Source: Acidianus brierleyi
GTDB lineage: Archaea > Thermoproteota > Thermoprotei_A > Sulfolobales > Sulfolobaceae
Reading direction: 5' to 3'
Length of the DNA stretch: 64,000 nucleotides
Assembly: GCF_003201835.2 (NCBI RefSeq)
Contig: NZ_CP029289.2
Span: 1,116,001-1,180,000 of the forward strand
Both the position numbers and the translations under genes were made by a program. The notes under the pieces were generated by a model that saw nothing but the letters and a program-made list of their open reading frames with translations, made no database searches and was not told the origin of the DNA. Shown piece after piece: positions 1 to 9,903 of this stretch; position 1 is the first letter of the stretch; each line of letters opens with the position of its first letter.

Positions 1-1
1 G

Positions 2-781
2 CCATTCAAAGTTAATCTAAAAGGAGAACCGGCAAAATGGATTAATGGCAAGGATGTAGCTTTGAAAATTTTAGGTGAATTTAAGGCTGACTATTTTAAT
101 GGTATGTCAATAGAAGTGCACGTAGAGAATCCAAAAAGTTTCCCAATGGATTATAGAGCTACCGTATCAAATATGGGAATTGAAATGAACGCTGATGCTC
201 TAATGTTTGTACCCGATGAAGAGACTATAAATTACATTAAAACAATGAGAGGATATGAACCACAAACGGTAAAGCCAGATGAAAATGCAAAGTACACAGA
301 TGAATATGAGATTGAGTTAGATAAAATGGAACCTTTAGTAGCTGCTCCTTCAAGTGTAGATAACGTTAGAACTGCAAGAGAAGTTGAAGGAACTGAAGTA
401 GACCAAGTATATATAGGCTCATGCACTAATGGGAGATTAAGTGACTTTGAAACTGCAGCAAAGATAATGAAAGGAAAGAAAGTAAAAAGTAGATGCATAG
501 CGATACCTGCTTCTTATGAAATGTTTAAGAAAGCAATGGATTTAGGATATATAGAAACGTTAGTAAATTCTGGTTGTATAGTAACATATGGAACTTGCGG
601 TCCATGTTTAGGTGGTCATTTCGGAGTAGCAGGACCTGGAGAAACTATAGTATCTACAAGTTCTAGAAACTTCAAAGGAAGGATGGGTAGCGTAGATTCT
701 AAAGTATACTTATCAGGCCCTGCAGTCGCAGCTGCAACTGCAATAGAAGGAAAAATAGTAGATCCGAGGGATGTAGAATGA
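2..781 (+). CDS. leuC: 3-isopropylmalate dehydratase large subunit, 5'-truncated by window edge
   Basis: This is the C-terminal 259 residues of the aconitase-superfamily large subunit that, with LeuD, converts 2- to 3-isopropylmalate in cytoplasmic leucine synthesis. The frame is open from base 2 with no start, so the N-terminal part lies outside the window. The three [4Fe-4S] cysteine ligands are visible, one in IGSCTNGR and two in TCGPCLGG, followed by the conserved STSSRNFKGRMG stretch. The stop codon overlaps the leuD start by 4 nt (ATGA), so the two subunits are translationally coupled. The LysT-type homoaconitase of the LysW lysine pathway is a close relative and cannot be excluded without the genes to the left. 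Family assignment is firm; the exact substrate is an inference. Confidence 0.9.
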   Translation, partial: PFKVNLKGEPAKWINGKDVALKILGEFKADYFNGMSIEVHVENPKSFPMDYRATVSNMGIEMNADALMFVPDEETINYIKTMRGYEPQTVKPDENAKYTDEYEIELDKMEPLVAAPSSVDNVRTAREVEGTEVDQVYIGSCTNGRLSDFETAAKIMKGKKVKSRCIAIPASYEMFKKAMDLGYIETLVNSGCIVTYGTCGPCLGGHFGVAGPGETIVSTSSRNFKGRMGSVDSKVYLSGPAVAAATAIEGKIVDPRDVE

Positions 782-1260
782 TAGTAGAAGGTCCAGTTAT
801 GAAATTTGGAGATAAAATAGATACAGATATTATAATTCCAGCAAGACACTTGAAATATACAGATCCACAATATTTGGCTCAACATGCCATGGAACCTATA
901 GATCCTGAGTTCTACAAAAAAGCGTCAAAGGGCGTAATAATAGTTGCAGGGAAGGTTTTTGGAATGGGATCGTCTAGGGAACAAGCTGCAATAGCACTTA
1001 AAGCTGCTGGTGTAAAAGCCATAATAGCAGAAAGTTTTGCCAGAATATTTTACAGGAATTGTATAAATAACGGACTTCCAGTAGTAGTATTACCTAAAGC
1101 TAAAGACGAAATTAAGGAGGGAGACAATGTCAAGGTTAATGTAGAAACAGGAGAAATAATTGTGGGAAATAGAGTACTTAAAGGAAGAGGAATATCAGGA
1201 ATGGCATTGGAAATTCTAAAATCTGGTGGATTAATGGATTATATAAAAAGCATAAAATAA
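778..1260 (+). CDS. leuD: 3-isopropylmalate dehydratase small subunit
   Basis: The 160-residue swivelling-domain subunit of isopropylmalate isomerase has the normal archaeal length. It starts with an ATG inside the leuC stop (ATGA overlap). Family landmarks are the DKIDTDIIIPARHL segment near residue 15, which shapes the substrate pocket, and the GMGSSREQAA phosphate-binding loop near residue 63. The protein would pair with the leuC product upstream. As with leuC, a LysU-type role in lysine synthesis is the main alternative. Confidence 0.9.
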   Translation: MIVEGPVMKFGDKIDTDIIIPARHLKYTDPQYLAQHAMEPIDPEFYKKASKGVIIVAGKVFGMGSSREQAAIALKAAGVKAIIAESFARIFYRNCINNGLPVVVLPKAKDEIKEGDNVKVNVETGEIIVGNRVLKGRGISGMALEILKSGGLMDYIKSIK

Positions 1261-1313
1261 AATATATAACAATTTAATCATATAGCATTAATATACCATA
1301 AATATTTTTCAAA

Positions 1314-2090
<777 letters not shown>

Positions 2091-2158
2091 AAGTTTAAAG
2101 TTCTCCTTTATAATTAATAAACTTGATGAAGATCAGCGGATCTACCTGAGTGATAACT

Positions 2159-2614
2159 ATGTATTGGGTGAGGAAAAGGGAAATAGGCGGATCATGTTTG
2201 CCTTATACAGTAGACGAAATTAGAGAGTGGAAAGCTAAAGGTGTAAAAAGAGTCTTAGTACTACCAGAAGAATGGGAAATAGAGGAAGCTTGGGGTAATG
2301 CAGACTATTATTTCAGTATATTAAAGGAAAACGGTTTAGATTACCTTCATATTCCAATACCAGACAATTACCCGCCAACTCAGTCTCAATTTAATGAAAT
2401 ATATGAATGGTTAAATAAAGGAAAAGGAAATTTAGTCCATTGCGTAGGGGGAATCGGTAGGACAGGAACTGTAATAGCGGCATACTTGATCATAAAAGAG
2501 GGCTATGATCCTAATGACGCAGTTACAGAAGTTAGAAAATATAGAGAAGGAGCAGTACAATCTTTGCAACAATTCGAATTTTTAATCAAATTATCATCAA
2601 AATTTGAAAGATGA
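2159..2614 (+). CDS. Archaeal protein tyrosine/dual-specificity phosphatase
   Basis: This small (151 aa) cysteine phosphatase has the signature HCVGGIGRTG (HCX5R), with nucleophile Cys95 and phosphate-binding Arg101, and the likely general acid Asp69 in IPIPDN. It closely resembles the biochemically studied Sulfolobus PTP in length and motif spacing, and that protein dephosphorylates phosphotyrosine and to some extent phosphoserine. I chose the ATG at 2159 (product beginning MYWVRK). A GTG three codons upstream is also open, but the family begins at the MYW sequence. Its TGA overlaps the start of the endonuclease V gene (ATGA), so the two are probably co-translated. Confidence 0.93.
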   Translation: MYWVRKREIGGSCLPYTVDEIREWKAKGVKRVLVLPEEWEIEEAWGNADYYFSILKENGLDYLHIPIPDNYPPTQSQFNEIYEWLNKGKGNLVHCVGGIGRTGTVIAAYLIIKEGYDPNDAVTEVRKYREGAVQSLQQFEFLIKLSSKFER

Positions 2615-3207
2615 GAAGATTGGAAAGCTATTTACTTGATTTTCTTAAGCTTTTTCAAGGATTAATTGCTAAAAATATAAAATTAGAGCATCTTGATATA
2701 TCTAAAGTAAAAACGCTTTGTGCAGTAGATGTAGCATATAAAGGAGAAGAAGGTTACGCTGTTTCCGTAAAATTCGATGGAAAAAATTACGAACATTATT
2801 TAGTTAAAGGTAAGGTTGATTTTCCTTATATTCCTGGCTTTTTATTCATGAGGGAAGCTCCAATAATGATAAAAGCCCTAAGCAAATATTCATGCGATCT
2901 AGTACTTGTGGATGGACATGGACTAGCTCATCCAAGAAAAAGCGGCATAGCAACAGTGATAGGAGTATTACTGGATATTCCAACAATAGGTGTAGCTAAA
3001 TCCAGACTTACTGGAAATATAGTTACCGAGGGGGAAATAAACTATGTCATAGTAAATAATGAAAAAGTAGGAGTAAAATCCGGAAAATATTTTTATAGTC
3101 CAGGAAACCGCACAGATCTGAACGACGTTATTGAACTTTCAAAAAAAGGATATCCAGAAATATTGAAGATAGCTGATAGACTATCTAAACAGTTGAAGAA
3201 GGAATAA
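2611..3207 (+). CDS. nfi: Endonuclease V (deoxyinosine 3'-endonuclease)
   Basis: This 198-residue endonuclease V initiates repair of deaminated adenine by nicking near deoxyinosine. Family motifs in order are AVDVAYKG with the first metal aspartate near residue 40, YIPGFLFMREAP containing the wedge motif near residue 70, LVLVDGHGLAHPR with the second acidic residue near 100, and IGVAKSRL near 130. Length is normal for archaeal Nfi. Overlap with the upstream phosphatase gene by 4 nt implies a shared transcript. Inosine repair is particularly relevant at high temperature, where deamination is fast. Confidence 0.93.
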   Translation: MRRLESYLLDFLKLFQGLIAKNIKLEHLDISKVKTLCAVDVAYKGEEGYAVSVKFDGKNYEHYLVKGKVDFPYIPGFLFMREAPIMIKALSKYSCDLVLVDGHGLAHPRKSGIATVIGVLLDIPTIGVAKSRLTGNIVTEGEINYVIVNNEKVGVKSGKYFYSPGNRTDLNDVIELSKKGYPEILKIADRLSKQLKKE

Positions 3208-3232
3208 AAACACTTGTTCGTATTTATTAATT

Positions 3233-3832
<600 letters not shown>

Positions 3833-3850
3833 AAGTCATTTTTAATTCAA

Positions 3851-4834
3851 ATGGATTATTATGCAATAGTTCATAACGACTTTGACGGAACTGCTTCTGT
3901 AGCAGTTTATGCAAGAGCCGTAAACTCCTTACCAAAAAAGGTATGGTTTACTGAACCTACAAAAATACATAATTTACTTGCAAAATTGGAACTTAGAGGA
4001 GTAAAGAAAATAATGATTGCAGATATAGGAATAAACGGCTCTACTTTCCAAAGTGTAGTGGAAAGCTTAACTAGGCTAAAGAACGAAGGAGCTGAAGTAC
4101 AATGGTTCGATCACCATGTATGGAAACAAGAATGGAAAGATAAATTAAAGGATATAGGTATAGAAGTTTATCATGATACTTCTACATGTGGTGCAGGTGT
4201 AGTTCATAAGGTTTTGAATCCTAACGACGATTTTTCTGGCAAATTAGCGTCCGCAGATTGTTCTGTAGATATATGGTTGCATAATGATCCTATGGGAGAA
4301 AAATTAAGGAGAGTAGTAGAAAATAACCATGATTACGCTTGGAAAGAAAAGCTTATACAAATTTTCTATTCTGGCACATTATGGAACGATGAATTTCAAA
4401 AAATATTAGAAAAACAAGTTGATGAAGAATTGAAAGGATATCAGAAACTTCCAAAATACTATAAAGTTATAGAAATAGATGGCAAAAAAGTAGCTATAGC
4501 AATAAGATGGAGAGGCCCACCGGATATTAGTTACGCTGGCCAATACATAATGACAAGAACTGGGGCAATAATATTTGTGTCCGCCAACGGGAAATCAATA
4601 TCCTTCAGAAGTAACTCATACGAAATAAGAAGATATGCCGCAAAGTTAGGAGGAGGAGGACACCCACTAGCTGCAGGAGCGTCTTTAAAAATTCCTCTAA
4701 TATATAGAATTCTTAGAAGATTAGGAATAATTTCGCCAGCCTTAAACTGGGTATCTAAAGTAGTATACAGAACAATAAAAGAAGAAGGTTTCTCTGAATA
4801 TAAACAAAAAGATATAACTCCTAAACAAAGTTAA
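3851..4834 (+). CDS. DHH-DHHA1 family phosphoesterase
   Basis: This 327-residue protein has an N-terminal DHH domain with HNDFDGTAS near residue 8 and the diagnostic WFDHH near residue 91. It has a C-terminal DHHA1 domain with the glycine-rich KLGGGGHPLAAGA loop near residue 275. Members are Mn2+-dependent exonucleases or oligonucleotide/cyclic-dinucleotide phosphodiesterases (RecJ, NrnA, archaeal GAN-like). The absence of extra RecJ OB domains suggests an NrnA-like nanoRNase or an archaeal-specific phosphoesterase. The spacing of 18 nt from the nicotinamidase-like gene suggests cotranscription. Substrate is not decided by the sequence. Confidence 0.82.
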   Translation: MDYYAIVHNDFDGTASVAVYARAVNSLPKKVWFTEPTKIHNLLAKLELRGVKKIMIADIGINGSTFQSVVESLTRLKNEGAEVQWFDHHVWKQEWKDKLKDIGIEVYHDTSTCGAGVVHKVLNPNDDFSGKLASADCSVDIWLHNDPMGEKLRRVVENNHDYAWKEKLIQIFYSGTLWNDEFQKILEKQVDEELKGYQKLPKYYKVIEIDGKKVAIAIRWRGPPDISYAGQYIMTRTGAIIFVSANGKSISFRSNSYEIRRYAAKLGGGGHPLAAGASLKIPLIYRILRRLGIISPALNWVSKVVYRTIKEEGFSEYKQKDITPKQS

Positions 4835-4908
4835 AAAGGTTTTACTTGTTAATTCAAAGTGGAAACGTTTTAATTAAACTATTACTATCAAATTGTAGTG
4901 AATCCAAA

Positions 4909-5556
4909 ATGGTGAAGATATATCAAAAATTCCCCGATGTTCAAGTTTTAACTACTAAAGGACCAATAGATTTCTATAAAGATATCTTTGGTAAAGGAAG
5001 ATGGTTATTCCTGTATGCACATCCTGCAGACTTTACTCCGGTATGTACTACAGAGTTTGCAGCTTTTGCACAAGCATATGACGAATTTGATAAACTAGGA
5101 GTACAATTGATGGGATTGAGCGTTGATAGCATATACTCTCATATAGCATGGCTAAACGATATTGAACAGAGGTATGGTGTAACTATAAAATTCCCCGTAA
5201 TTGCAGACCCCGATAAGAAATTAGCTAGATTATTAGACTTAGTAGAAGAAAGCTCTGGAGTTACAGTAAGAGGAGTATTCATTGTAGATCCGCAAGGAAC
5301 AATAAGATTCATGGCACAGTACCCAATAGAAGCAGGAAGAAAGATAGAAGAAATGCTAAGAATAACTAAGGCAATAATGGTAGCATATAAGGCAAAGGTA
5401 GCAACTCCAGTAAATTGGGAGCCAGGTCAAGATGTAGTATTAGGTGCACCGACTACTCTAGATGAAGCTACAATGAGAATGAAATTACCAAATGCTAAGG
5501 CATGGTATCTAGTATTCAAGAAGTATAATGAACTACCTGCAGATCAAAGAATCTAA
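4909..5556 (+). CDS. 1-Cys peroxiredoxin (Prx6 type)
   Basis: This 215-residue thiol peroxidase reduces hydrogen peroxide and organic peroxides in the cytoplasm. The peroxidatic Cys46 lies in HPADFTPVCTTEF, and the tail contains the long Prx6-type C-terminal domain. No second cysteine is found in the mature chain, so the enzyme is a 1-Cys type needing an external thiol. I chose the ATG at 4909 (MVKIYQKFPD). An in-frame extension of 21 residues upstream is open but lies outside the family alignment and overlaps an AT-rich promoter-like run at 4868-4880. Homologues in this order are oxidative-stress proteins. Confidence 0.92.
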   Translation: MVKIYQKFPDVQVLTTKGPIDFYKDIFGKGRWLFLYAHPADFTPVCTTEFAAFAQAYDEFDKLGVQLMGLSVDSIYSHIAWLNDIEQRYGVTIKFPVIADPDKKLARLLDLVEESSGVTVRGVFIVDPQGTIRFMAQYPIEAGRKIEEMLRITKAIMVAYKAKVATPVNWEPGQDVVLGAPTTLDEATMRMKLPNAKAWYLVFKKYNELPADQRI

Positions 5557-5562
5557 ACTTTT

Positions 5563-6216
5563 TTACATGTTTATTATTGTAAATTTTTTTGTAGCAGGTA
5601 ATGCTACATTATATACTTTTACGTTCTTAACTATACTGAAAGTTACTTTAGAATAATGAGCATGACCGTGAACAGAAATATTTGGCAAACATGATAACTC
5701 TTCAAGTAAATTATCACCTAAACTTGGATATGCAAATTTCTTTTCTCCGTATACAGTATTAAACGTAGTAGCATAATGTGTCAAAAGAATCCTAAAATTA
5801 TTTGAGGAGCATAACATTTCCTCTATCTTATTTTTCCTATATTTATAAAAATCGGCATTGATTCCTTTCATTTTCTGATAGAAAGTAGGTCTCTGTATAA
5901 CTCCTTCACTTCCGACTATCGTAATTTTTTTACCGTCAACCTCCATATTTACGCTTTCATCATCTAGCCAAATCACTGAAGGATATTTTTCCCTATATTC
6001 ATTTCTATATTCTGAAAAATCCTCATTCCCAAAAGTAGCAACTACCTTATATTTAGATAAAGCTCTATATATGGGATCAAAATGTAAAAATCTCCCTCTA
6101 TCAACAAGATCTCCTGCTAATAATACTAGATCTACTTGTGGCAAATATCTAAGAGCAATAAAGAATTCATTTAAATACCGAGGAGAGTGTATGTCCGAAA
6201 TACCAGCTATAATCAT
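5563..6216 (-). CDS. Calcineurin-like metallophosphoesterase
   Basis: This 217-residue metallophosphatase has the dinuclear metal-site motifs in order: SDIHSP at residues 7-12, GDLVDRG near 39, FGNEDF near 65 and VHGHAHYS near 185. The family includes YfcE-type phosphodiesterases and other small phosphatases, and no substrate can be read from the sequence. The gene is convergent with the peroxiredoxin gene, with only 6 nt between the stops, and divergent from the DUF763 gene. Motif completeness argues that it is enzymatically active. Confidence 0.8.
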   Translation of the reverse strand: MIIAGISDIHSPRYLNEFFIALRYLPQVDLVLLAGDLVDRGRFLHFDPIYRALSKYKVVATFGNEDFSEYRNEYREKYPSVIWLDDESVNMEVDGKKITIVGSEGVIQRPTFYQKMKGINADFYKYRKNKIEEMLCSSNNFRILLTHYATTFNTVYGEKKFAYPSLGDNLLEELSCLPNISVHGHAHYSKVTFSIVKNVKVYNVALPATKKFTIINM

Positions 6217-6250
6217 AGTTTAATAGATACTATGCTAAAATAAATTATAA

Positions 6251-7399
6251 ATGGAAATAGAAGGAATAGCAGATTTACCTCTTCACGGAGGAAAAGTTCC
6301 ACCATGGTTAGTTCCAATTATGAAAAGATTGGCAAAGTCTATCATTGAGATCATGGTTATTGAATGGGGACCAGAAAAAGTCTTGGAAAGATTGGCAAAT
6401 CCTCTCTGGTTTCAGGGTTTTAATAACGCAATTGCTATGGATTGGGATTCATCAGGTTCTACTACTGTAACAATGGGAATCTTAAAGGACGTTTTAAATC
6501 CAAAAGAATTTGGTTTCGCAATTTTAGGCGGTAAGGGAAAAAATGCTCTTAAGGTCCCTCAAGAATTAGAGGAACTTCCTAAAAACTATAATGTAAATAC
6601 AAAAAGGCTTAGTATAATAAGCAAAACAGTAGCTAAAGTTGACACAACGTTGGTTCAAGATGGACACCAACTTTATCATCACACTATGGCAGTAACAGAA
6701 AATGGATATTGGATAATAATACAACAAGGAATGAATCCAGAAACAAAATTCGCTAGAAGATATCATTGGAAGAATACGGAAAATTTCACAGTAGAACCAC
6801 ATGAGGGAATTGCTGGAACTAAGGGAATTGCAGTAAATATTATAGAGAGAAATAAAGACGACGTTAGAAAGTTAGTTCTGGATCTATTAAGGGAAGATCC
6901 AAGACATATCATTTCTGAATATGAGAAAGCTCAAGCCATGGTAAAAGGACAAGGGATTTTAGACATGTGGATTAAAGGTGGATCTATAATAGGACTATCT
7001 AAGAAGGCTAAAATGATTTACATGAAACCAGTAGATACCAAGAGAATTAAACAAATTTTAGAAAACATTTATGAGGCTCAACCTTCTACACTAGAAGAAG
7101 CTTTAACGCAAGGTATGGGACCATCCACGGCTAGAGCTCTATATTTAGTTTCCGATCTAATTTATAATGAACCGCCTTCTTATAATGATCCCGTAACCAC
7201 ACCTTATGACCCGTTTAAATATGCGTTTACTGTTGGTGGAAAGGACGGAGTACCTTATCCAGTAAATATAAAAGTAGCAGAAGAGGTAGTAACTACATTA
7301 GAGGACTTCGTTGAGAGAGCCAAGTTAGATAAAAAAGATAAAAGCTTATCTTTAAATAGATTAAGGGAATTGAGCTGTGGAATTAAGGAAAGGTCTTGA
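6251..7399 (+). CDS. DUF763 family protein
   Basis: This 382-residue soluble protein carries the features of DUF763, a mostly archaeal family without an established function: an N-terminal GIADLPLHGGKVPPWL motif, a central histidine-rich stretch (DGHQLYHHTM near residue 140) and a QGMNPETKFARRYHW segment. The family is conserved across thermophiles. A nuclease-like or other metal-dependent role has been a reasonable guess because of the conserved His/Asp residues, but nothing here proves it. The last 23 nt overlap the citrate synthase start in another frame, which implies cotranscription and translational coupling. Confidence 0.75.
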   Translation: MEIEGIADLPLHGGKVPPWLVPIMKRLAKSIIEIMVIEWGPEKVLERLANPLWFQGFNNAIAMDWDSSGSTTVTMGILKDVLNPKEFGFAILGGKGKNALKVPQELEELPKNYNVNTKRLSIISKTVAKVDTTLVQDGHQLYHHTMAVTENGYWIIIQQGMNPETKFARRYHWKNTENFTVEPHEGIAGTKGIAVNIIERNKDDVRKLVLDLLREDPRHIISEYEKAQAMVKGQGILDMWIKGGSIIGLSKKAKMIYMKPVDTKRIKQILENIYEAQPSTLEEALTQGMGPSTARALYLVSDLIYNEPPSYNDPVTTPYDPFKYAFTVGGKDGVPYPVNIKVAEEVVTTLEDFVERAKLDKKDKSLSLNRLRELSCGIKERS

Positions 7400-8492
7400 A
7401 GACGTAGCAGTAAAAGAGACTGCAATAACTTACATTGATGGAGAATTAGGTAGATTATATTATAGGGGATACTCAATCTTTGATTTAGCCGAATTCTCTA
7501 ATTTTGAGGAAACTGCATATTTAATATGGTATGGTAAATTACCAAATGAAAAAGAATTAGAAGAACTAAGGATTAAACTATCTACAAATAGAGAACTACC
7601 AGATTCCATTATAAATTATATAAAAGAAGTTAAAAAAGACGCTAACCCTATGGATGTCCTTCGGACTGCTATAAGTATGCTAGGAGTGGAAGATACTGAT
7701 AATTCAGACATAATGGAAAAATCAATTAAGATCACTTCAAAAATACCTACTATAATATCTTATTTTTACAGATCAAGGAAAAACCTAGAAATAATTCATC
7801 CTGATGAAACTCTCTCTCATTCTGAGAATTTTTTTTACATGTTAAATGGAAAAAAACCTTCAGAAATAGAAAGTAAATCAATGGACGTTTCACTAATTTT
7901 GCATATGGATCATGAAATGAATGCCTCAACTTTCGCATGCCTTGTAGTAGCTTCTACTTTGTCCGATATATATTCTTCAGTAATAGCTGGAATAGCTGCT
8001 CTTAAGGGCCCACTTCATGGCGGTGCAAATGCAGAAGCTTTAAAACAATTTATTGAAATTGGAGATAAGAAAAATGTTGAAGATTACATTAATAAGAGAT
8101 TACAAAGTGGTCAGAGATTGATGGGGTTTGGGCATAGAATATATAAGACATATGATCCAAGAGCAAAGATTATGAAAGAGTATGTAAAGGAAATAACCAA
8201 GGAAAAGGGAATATATAACTTATATGAGATTGCAAATGCAGTTGACGAAATAGGTATTAAAGAATTGGGAAATAAAGGTATATTTCCTAATGTTGACTTT
8301 TATTCAGGTCTAATGTTTTACTCTCTAGGTTTTGATCCCGATATGTTTCCCGCTGTTTTTGCTTCGTCTAGGGTAGTAGGTTGGACTGCGCACGTAGTAG
8401 AATACCTTAAGAATAATAGGTTAATAAGACCTAAGGCTATCTATATAGGGGAAATAGGCAGAAAATATCTTCCTCTAGAAGATAGACAGTGA
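7377..8492 (+). CDS. gltA: Citrate synthase
   Basis: This 371-residue archaeal type citrate synthase condenses oxaloacetate and acetyl-CoA in the TCA cycle. Active-site landmarks are the histidine in GPLHGGAN, the second histidine in GFGHRIYKTYDPRA and the catalytic aspartate in FPNVDFYSG. It starts with GTG at 7377, 23 nt inside the DUF763 gene; the product begins MELRKGLEDV, which fits the family. The stop TGA lies inside the terminal GTGAAC of a mobile element (8489-8494), so the insertion defines the last codon. The active-site core is far upstream, so activity should be unaffected. Confidence 0.95.
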   Translation: MELRKGLEDVAVKETAITYIDGELGRLYYRGYSIFDLAEFSNFEETAYLIWYGKLPNEKELEELRIKLSTNRELPDSIINYIKEVKKDANPMDVLRTAISMLGVEDTDNSDIMEKSIKITSKIPTIISYFYRSRKNLEIIHPDETLSHSENFFYMLNGKKPSEIESKSMDVSLILHMDHEMNASTFACLVVASTLSDIYSSVIAGIAALKGPLHGGANAEALKQFIEIGDKKNVEDYINKRLQSGQRLMGFGHRIYKTYDPRAKIMKEYVKEITKEKGIYNLYEIANAVDEIGIKELGNKGIFPNVDFYSGLMFYSLGFDPDMFPAVFASSRVVGWTAHVVEYLKNNRLIRPKAIYIGEIGRKYLPLEDRQ

Positions 8493-8811
8493 ACTACTCC
8501 GCCCTAACGGGCGTGGCTTCCTGCTTCAAAGCCGAGGCTTGCCAAAGGTAGAGGTCTCAGCTCCACAGGCACTAAGGGTCGTTCCGACCCCGAGCACTAA
8601 TGTGAACCCACAGTATCCCAATATGGGACTGTTGAATGGAGCAGAGGCGTACCACATAGACCCTCGCTTTAACCAAGGCGTCTCAGTGACGCTTACTCCG
8701 TCAGTGACTGCCATTAAGAGAATATTTGAAAAATACGTATTTAAATGTAACCACAAAGGGGGCAATCCATCTCCACCCTTACGGATGGAGTCTTCCGCCC
8801 CCTTTGAACCC
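8489..8811 (-). mobile_element. 323-bp non-autonomous derivative of an IS200/IS605-superfamily (TnpB-type) element, copy 1
   Basis: The ends match those of the tnpB element at 35521-36997. The right-end tip is GTGAAC followed by a CGCCC-TAAC-GGGCG hairpin and the tail of tnpB. The left-end tip, on the other side, is GAACCC preceded by a CTCC/GGAG hairpin. The direction follows tnpB (minus). A second copy of the same length lies at 23359-23681 in the opposite orientation, with only a few differences. Neither copy encodes a transposase domain. The translated 90-residue frames that cover it are antisense to the tnpB tail and are not taken as genes. It was probably mobilised in trans. Confidence 0.75.
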
Positions 8812-8860
8812 TATATAGATTAATTAGTTGGGGAGAGTAATACTCTCCAACTGGGAAACA

Positions 8861-8970
8861 TGGTCGACCCCTTGACTGAAGCAAAGTCTTCGAACGGGGG
8901 CGTGACAAACCCCTACCATCGGACTGAACATTGTGATAATATGCACGGATATGTGATAAAGAGGTAGGGA
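8861..8970 (+). ncRNA. Candidate IS110 bridge RNA region (left end)
   Basis: The left non-coding end is conserved between both IS110 copies. It can fold as a first hairpin with CCCC pairing to GGGG and GAAG (8877-8880) pairing to CTTC (8888-8891), separated by internal loops. A second stem follows, CCCTACC (8911-8917) with GGTAGGG (8963-8969), enclosing a 45-nt loop. IS110 recombinases are known to use a structured RNA from their non-coding end with target- and donor-binding loops. The fold here is my own pairing by eye; expression and function are inferred. Confidence 0.35.
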
Positions 8971-9903
8971 TCCTAGGAATAGACATATCAAAAGATCATG
9001 TGACGAGTGAGGGGAGGGTCTACACAACAAGAAGGGTTATGAAGAAATACTAAAAGTGAAACTAAACACAATAGTGGTCGAACCGACAGGAGCATACTCA
9101 ATAAAACCATGTCAATACTTCAAGGAAAAAGGGATCAAGATACTACAAGTAAGCCCAAATATACTATGGAAGGAGAAGGACTTGAGAGGAAAGAAAACAG
9201 ATTTTTACGACGCACAAAAACTAATAAACATGGCAAACAAGGCAAAGGAGTACAACTACAACCCATTGAAAGAACTAGTAACACTATATATCTTCCTAAA
9301 AGACCTTGAAGTAAAGTACAAGAACAGGGTAAAAAGAGCACTATTCCTAGTCAGTGACGAGGAAAAAATAAGCAAGGAAATGCTTGAAGAATTCTCTAAA
9401 GGAAACTTCAAAATACAATTATACAACTTGGAACAAAGATCGTACTTGAAGAAATCGAAGTATTATCTAAAGCACTACTGGAAACAAGCGAGAAAATAAA
9501 AGAAGTAGAGAAAATGATACAATTACAGTCTGAAAATCACGTTCTATTAACTATACCGGGAATAGGAAAACTTTCTTCGGGAATAATAATAGGCATTGTT
9601 GGAGACATTAAACGCTTTCCTAACCCTGAGTCCTTCGTAGCCTACTGCGGTTTAGACCCAATAGTTGAGAGGAGCGGTAAAGCTACTGTAAGTAAGGGAA
9701 TATCGAAGAAGGGTAATAAGTACTTGCGCAGCTTGTTCTACTTCCTCGCTGAGATGAATTACTCTCGTAATCCTACATTACTAGAATTTTACGAGAACCA
9801 TAAGGAAAAGTTGAAGGGAAAGAAGTTGTCTGCTTTAGCCAGGAAATTGGCTAGAATAATTTGGAGTGTTTGGTATAATAATAAGCCTTATGAGCCTAAG
9901 TGA
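8967..9903 (+). pseudogene. IS110-family transposase, frameshifted
   Basis: The parts of a DEDD transposase are present in order but in three frames. ILGIDISKD is the first catalytic aspartate (about 8970). VVEPTGAYS and KTDFYDAQK are the Glu and Asp-Asp of the RuvC-like domain (9056-9499). The C-terminal Transposase_20 domain has PGIGKLSSG, FVAYCGLDP and KGISKKGNKYLR (9500-9903), including the serine-containing motif. Frame breaks lie near 9030 and 9430. Both breaks are also found in the second copy, so the gene was broken before the copies separated and transposition must have been driven in trans. Confidence 0.8.

Noticed and set aside
8539..8823. A 94-residue frame on the plus strand repeated in both 323-bp elements (8539-8823 and 23341-23631 on the other strand)
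   Set aside because: It is antisense to the tnpB tail and element right end. Its conservation follows from the recent mobility of the DNA. It has no domain and the proline-rich composition is not typical of a gene here.
8831..8847. Palindrome GGAGAGTA-A-TACTCTCC as a transcription terminator
   Set aside because: No T-tract follows on either strand, and archaeal terminators are usually T-rich. I note it only as a hairpin between the mobile elements.
9109..9309. Alternative reading frames inside the IS110 transposase as separate proteins
   Set aside because: They overlap the transposase frame and have low-complexity lysine/threonine content without homology to known domains.
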